This document shows, in pieces, positions 61,613-64,000 of a stretch of DNA of 64,000 bases; within the stretch, counting starts at the first letter, position 1, and each line of letters starts with the position of its first letter. Under the pieces are notes generated by a model that was not told where the DNA came from, ran no database searches, and worked only from the letters and a program-made list of their open reading frames with translations. This DNA is from Poindextera sp965277425 (GTDB lineage: Bacteria > Pseudomonadota > Alphaproteobacteria > Caulobacterales > Caulobacteraceae). The stretch covers positions 186,001 through 250,000 of the forward strand of contig CBDICR010000006.1 of assembly GCA_965277425.1 (NCBI GenBank), read 5' to 3'. A program made the position numbers and the translations under genes.

Positions 61613-63376
61613 CTAAAAGTGCACGGGGGCCAGCACCAGGGCGCCCTCGCTGCGCAGGCGGGCGGTTGAAAGCTGGTCGATCAGGCCGCGGGCGCGCGGA
61701 TCGTCGAGCAGGCCGGCGGCGGCGGAGAGGGTGTGCAGCGAGGTGTCGGCCATGCCGAAGGCGTGCTGGATGGCCTCGAACGGCGAGCGACGGGCGGTCA
61801 CCGCCTTCAGCCGCACCGTCTGGCCGCCCAGGCCGGCCAGGGCCTTGGCCTTGTCCACCGCCTGGTAGAAGCCGCCCAGTTCGTCGACCAGGCCGAGCGC
61901 CTTGGCCTGGGCACCGGTCCACACCCGGCCCCGCGCGATCTGGCGCACCCGGTCCGGCGTCAGGCCCCGGCCGGTCGCCACCCGCTGCACGAAGCCGTCA
62001 TAGACCCGGTCGATCGAGGCCGAAAAGGCGGCCTGCTGCTGGGGGGTGAAGGCGGCCGCCGGGCTGTCGGCGTCGGCGTAGGCGCCGCCGACGCTCAGGT
62101 CGCGCACGTCGACGCCGAACTTGGACAGGGCGGGGCCAAGGACGAACTTGCCGCCGAAGACGCCGATCGAGCCGGTCAGGGTCGTCGGCTCGGCGACGAT
62201 AGCCGAGGCCTCCGAGGCGATCCAGTAGCCGCCGGACGCGCCATAGGTTCCCATGGAGACCACCACCGGCTTGACCGCCTTGGCGGCGCGGACGGCGGCC
62301 AGGATCTCCTCGGAGGCCGTATCCGACCCGCCGGGGGAGGATTCGCGGAAGACGATGGCCTTGACCGACTTGTCCTGCGCCGCGGCATAGAGGGCGTCGG
62401 CGACGTCGTCGGCATTGATGTTCTGCGCGCCGACGCCGGCGCCGCCCGGGCCGGTGGTGATGTCGCCCTCCGCCGAGACCACCCCGATGACCGGCGCGCC
62501 GACGGCGGCGCTGTGTCCGCCGTCCGAGGCGTAGTCGGCGATCTCGACCAGCTTGGCGCCGCCGCCAACGCGGTCGACCGCGGCCTGCTCGGCCTCGCGG
62601 ATCTGGCCCAGCTTGTCGATCAGGCCCTTGGCCTTGGCGTCCTCGGCGTCGTAGGGCCCGGCCTCGATCAGGGTCTTCAGGGTCTGCGGGGTGATCTTGC
62701 GGTCGGCGGCGGCGGCGTCGATGGCGCTGTCATAGACCGAACCCATCCAGGACAGCTCCGACTGGCGGTGGGCCGGGGTGTAGTCGTCGTAGAGGTAGGA
62801 ATTGACGGCGGTCTTGTACTCGTAGCGCTGCTCGAAATCGGCCTTCACGCCGTACTTGTCGAACAGTCGCTTGAAGAAGAGGCCCTGGTTGGCGATCCCG
62901 GTGGCCTGGAACGGCGCGCCGGGCTGCATCCAGAATTCATCCGCCGCCGCGCCCAGCATATAGGTCGAGGTGATCGTCCCGGCCGGATAGAGCCCCTGGC
63001 TGAAGGCGTAGACCGGCTTGCCGGCGGCGTGGAAGGCGCGCAGGGCCAGCCGCAGCTCGTCGGCCTCGCCCGGATCGATGCCGGCGTCCGGCAGGCGCAC
63101 GAACAGCGCCTTGACCCGATCGTCGCTCTGGGCGCGGTGCAGGGTCTCCACGATACGCATCACCGACATGGAATGCTGGCCGAACAGGCTGAACAGGGTG
63201 GCCGGCTCCTGGTCGGTGAGGCCGCCGCGCAGGTCGAGCGACAGCACGCTCGAGGCCGGGGTCGCCGCCGGGTGGGCGGCGCTCATGGCCACGCTGATGA
63301 TCAGGAAGGGCACGCCGACGAAGAAGAGCACGAGGCCGGCGAACACGCCCGCCATGGTGAGAAAAAACTGCTTCAT
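61613..63376 (-). CDS. sppA: signal peptide peptidase SppA, 67K type
   Basis: A 587-residue membrane-bound serine peptidase that degrades cleaved signal peptides. A single N-terminal TM (MKQFFLTMAGVFAGLVLFFV) is followed by two tandem ClpP-like domains. The catalytic Lys is in EQRYEYKTAVNSYL (first half), the nucleophile Ser in GTYGASGGYWIASEA (second half), and GSIGVFGGKF follows. The tandem arrangement and length mark the long E. coli-type SppA. ATG at 63376. Confidence 0.95.
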   Translation of the reverse strand: MKQFFLTMAGVFAGLVLFFVGVPFLIISVAMSAAHPAATPASSVLSLDLRGGLTDQEPATLFSLFGQHSMSVMRIVETLHRAQSDDRVKALFVRLPDAGIDPGEADELRLALRAFHAAGKPVYAFSQGLYPAGTITSTYMLGAAADEFWMQPGAPFQATGIANQGLFFKRLFDKYGVKADFEQRYEYKTAVNSYLYDDYTPAHRQSELSWMGSVYDSAIDAAAADRKITPQTLKTLIEAGPYDAEDAKAKGLIDKLGQIREAEQAAVDRVGGGAKLVEIADYASDGGHSAAVGAPVIGVVSAEGDITTGPGGAGVGAQNINADDVADALYAAAQDKSVKAIVFRESSPGGSDTASEEILAAVRAAKAVKPVVVSMGTYGASGGYWIASEASAIVAEPTTLTGSIGVFGGKFVLGPALSKFGVDVRDLSVGGAYADADSPAAAFTPQQQAAFSASIDRVYDGFVQRVATGRGLTPDRVRQIARGRVWTGAQAKALGLVDELGGFYQAVDKAKALAGLGGQTVRLKAVTARRSPFEAIQHAFGMADTSLHTLSAAAGLLDDPRARGLIDQLSTARLRSEGALVLAPVHF

Positions 63377-63487
63377 CGATCAGCCTTGGCCGCGAGGGAT
63401 TCGCGCGCCAGCCTAGACCGCCGCCGGGCGCGGTCAACGGATGCCGCGCCGGGCTTCACGGAATGGGTGTCAAAGGGGGCGGAATAC

Positions 63488-63564
63488 TGGTCGGAGCAGC
63501 AGGATTCGAACCTGCGACCCCCGCCTCCCGAAGACGGTGCTCTACCAGGCTGAGCTATGCTCCG
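63488..63564 (-). tRNA. tRNA-Pro (anticodon CGG)
   Basis: On the minus strand the gene starts CGGAGCAT, has the D-arm AGCTCAGCCTGGTAGAGCAC, the anticodon loop TTCGGGA (CGG), the TPsiC arm with GGTTCGAATCC, and ends GCTCCGACCA with CCA encoded. The acceptor stem CGGAGCA pairs with TGCTCCG. 77 nt. Confidence 0.95.
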
Positions 63565-63721
63565 ACGCGAGGCGCGGCTTATAGACGAGGCGTCATGGGC
63601 GCGCAAGCGAGCCTCGGGCGAGCTATGATCGATCGCCTTTTTGATGCGGTTGCAATGGCTTGGGCCATGCGATATCCCGGCCGCCCAGCCGTCGGCGCCC
63701 AGCGCCGCGCGCCTGTCCCGT
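63565..63721. other. 157-bp gap between two tRNA genes
   Basis: No gene seen on either strand. It separates the divergently oriented tRNA-Pro and tRNA-Gln genes and should contain both promoters; no clear -35/-10 pair stands out. Confidence 0.4.
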
Positions 63722-63795
63722 TGGGGGATGGTGTAATGGTAACACTGCGGTTTTTGGTACCGTCATTCTAGGTTCGAGTCCTAGTCCCCCAGCCA
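63722..63795 (+). tRNA. tRNA-Gln (anticodon TTG)
   Basis: The gene starts TGGGGGA, has D-arm GGTGTAATGGTAACAC, anticodon stem-loop GCGGT-TTTTGGT-ACCGT (anticodon TTG), TPsiC arm with AGGTTCGAGTCCT, and ends TCCCCCAGCCA with CCA encoded. 74 nt. Divergent from tRNA-Pro. Confidence 0.94.
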
Positions 63796-64000
63796 GGCAG
63801 TCCCTAAGAATTGGCTCCGCGCCACGGGGGGCCACGAAAAAGCCCGACACAGCCGCGCTTTTCGCCCAACCAAACCGTCCCGACGGGCCGGTTTGACGAC
63901 GCGAGAGCCCGCTCTTCGGCCTGCAAAAGTCCCCGGGTCTCCGGATCGTGTCCCACCCCGATGACCTCGGATTTACCATAAGCGCCCGATGGACAGGCCG
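63796..64000. other. window end, no gene seen
   Basis: 205 bp with no credible gene. AAACCG (63872-63877) and CGGTTT (63889-63894) bracket a GC-rich core and may form a terminator for the tRNA-Gln transcript. A minus-strand frame through here reads antisense through the tRNA and is not a gene. Confidence 0.4.

Noticed and set aside
63623..63979. 118-codon minus-strand frame at the window end
   Set aside because: It reads antisense through tRNA-Gln; the peptide pattern (GLEPRMTVPKTAVLPLHHPP) is the usual translation of a tRNA.

Overview
The window is high-GC DNA with short intergenic gaps and heavily overlapping genes. It looks like chromosome of an alphaproteobacterium in the order Caulobacterales (Phenylobacterium or Caulobacter type). 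The evidence is a MucR/Ros zinc-finger regulator, two DUF2336 proteins, DUF1491 and YcgN proteins, a PAS_5 protein, a CYP153-type P450, a PleC/DivJ-like kinase, and a queC promoter close to the Caulobacter housekeeping consensus. The genus is inference.

Layout. 1-7.2 kb: ACT-domain regulator, CYP153 P450, glutathione transferase, a methyltransferase remnant, a conserved unknown gene, and a PepSY/response regulator/kinase operon. 7.2-13.5 kb: cupin, DnaJ-type co-chaperone, YcgN protein, class A penicillin-binding protein and a Uup-type ABC-F ATPase that appears to start at CTG. 13.5-20.5 kb: MNT nucleotidyltransferase, YiiX-like peptidase, an NMT1/THI5-type ABC importer, a Pro-rich secreted protein, DUF2336, and a helical unknown. 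20.5-28.1 kb: an AT-richer secreted protein, prfC, DUF1491, a membrane histidine kinase divergent from sufE, a PAS protein and mucR. 28.3-35.5 kb: second DUF2336, an orphan VapB beside a gutted VapC, enoyl-CoA hydratase, GMC oxidoreductase, an intact VapBC pair, an isochorismatase-fold hydrolase and a complete IS1202/ISNCY-type insertion sequence. 35.5-48.4 kb: a CBS-hybrid kinase with a degenerate ATP site, queCED, two GPH transporters, MarR/aminotransferase divergent pair, PhyH-type dioxygenase, a secreted two-repeat protein, PHB-depolymerase-like esterase, CheY-like protein and aroC. 48.4-57.1 kb: glyoxalase-fold protein, methyltransferase plus signal-less solute-binding protein, GNAT, sugar dehydrogenase, a second enoyl-CoA hydratase, a mini DUF2384 antitoxin, pdxH, acyl-CoA ligase and an MBL-fold hydrolase. 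57.1-64 kb: a DUF559 pseudogene bracketed by inverted palindromic repeats, a TIGR01244 phosphatase/sulfurtransferase-like gene, an oppBCA-like cluster without ATPases, sppA, tRNA-Pro(CGG) and tRNA-Gln(TTG).

How it fits together. Most of the window is housekeeping: queuosine precursor synthesis, release factor 3, chorismate, PLP salvage, Fe-S sulfur transfer, peptidoglycan and tRNAs. It is mixed with lipid or alkane catabolism (CYP153, two enoyl-CoA hydratases, GMC oxidoreductase, acyl-CoA ligase) and signalling. Against this background there are many small decaying or minimal mobile and toxin-antitoxin genes. The most interesting is the dead DUF559 nuclease gene lying between two inverted copies of a structured repeat whose central hairpin shows compensatory changes. 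I saw no CRISPR array, no rRNA genes and no prophage. Protein families were recognised by eye from motifs; no searches were run.
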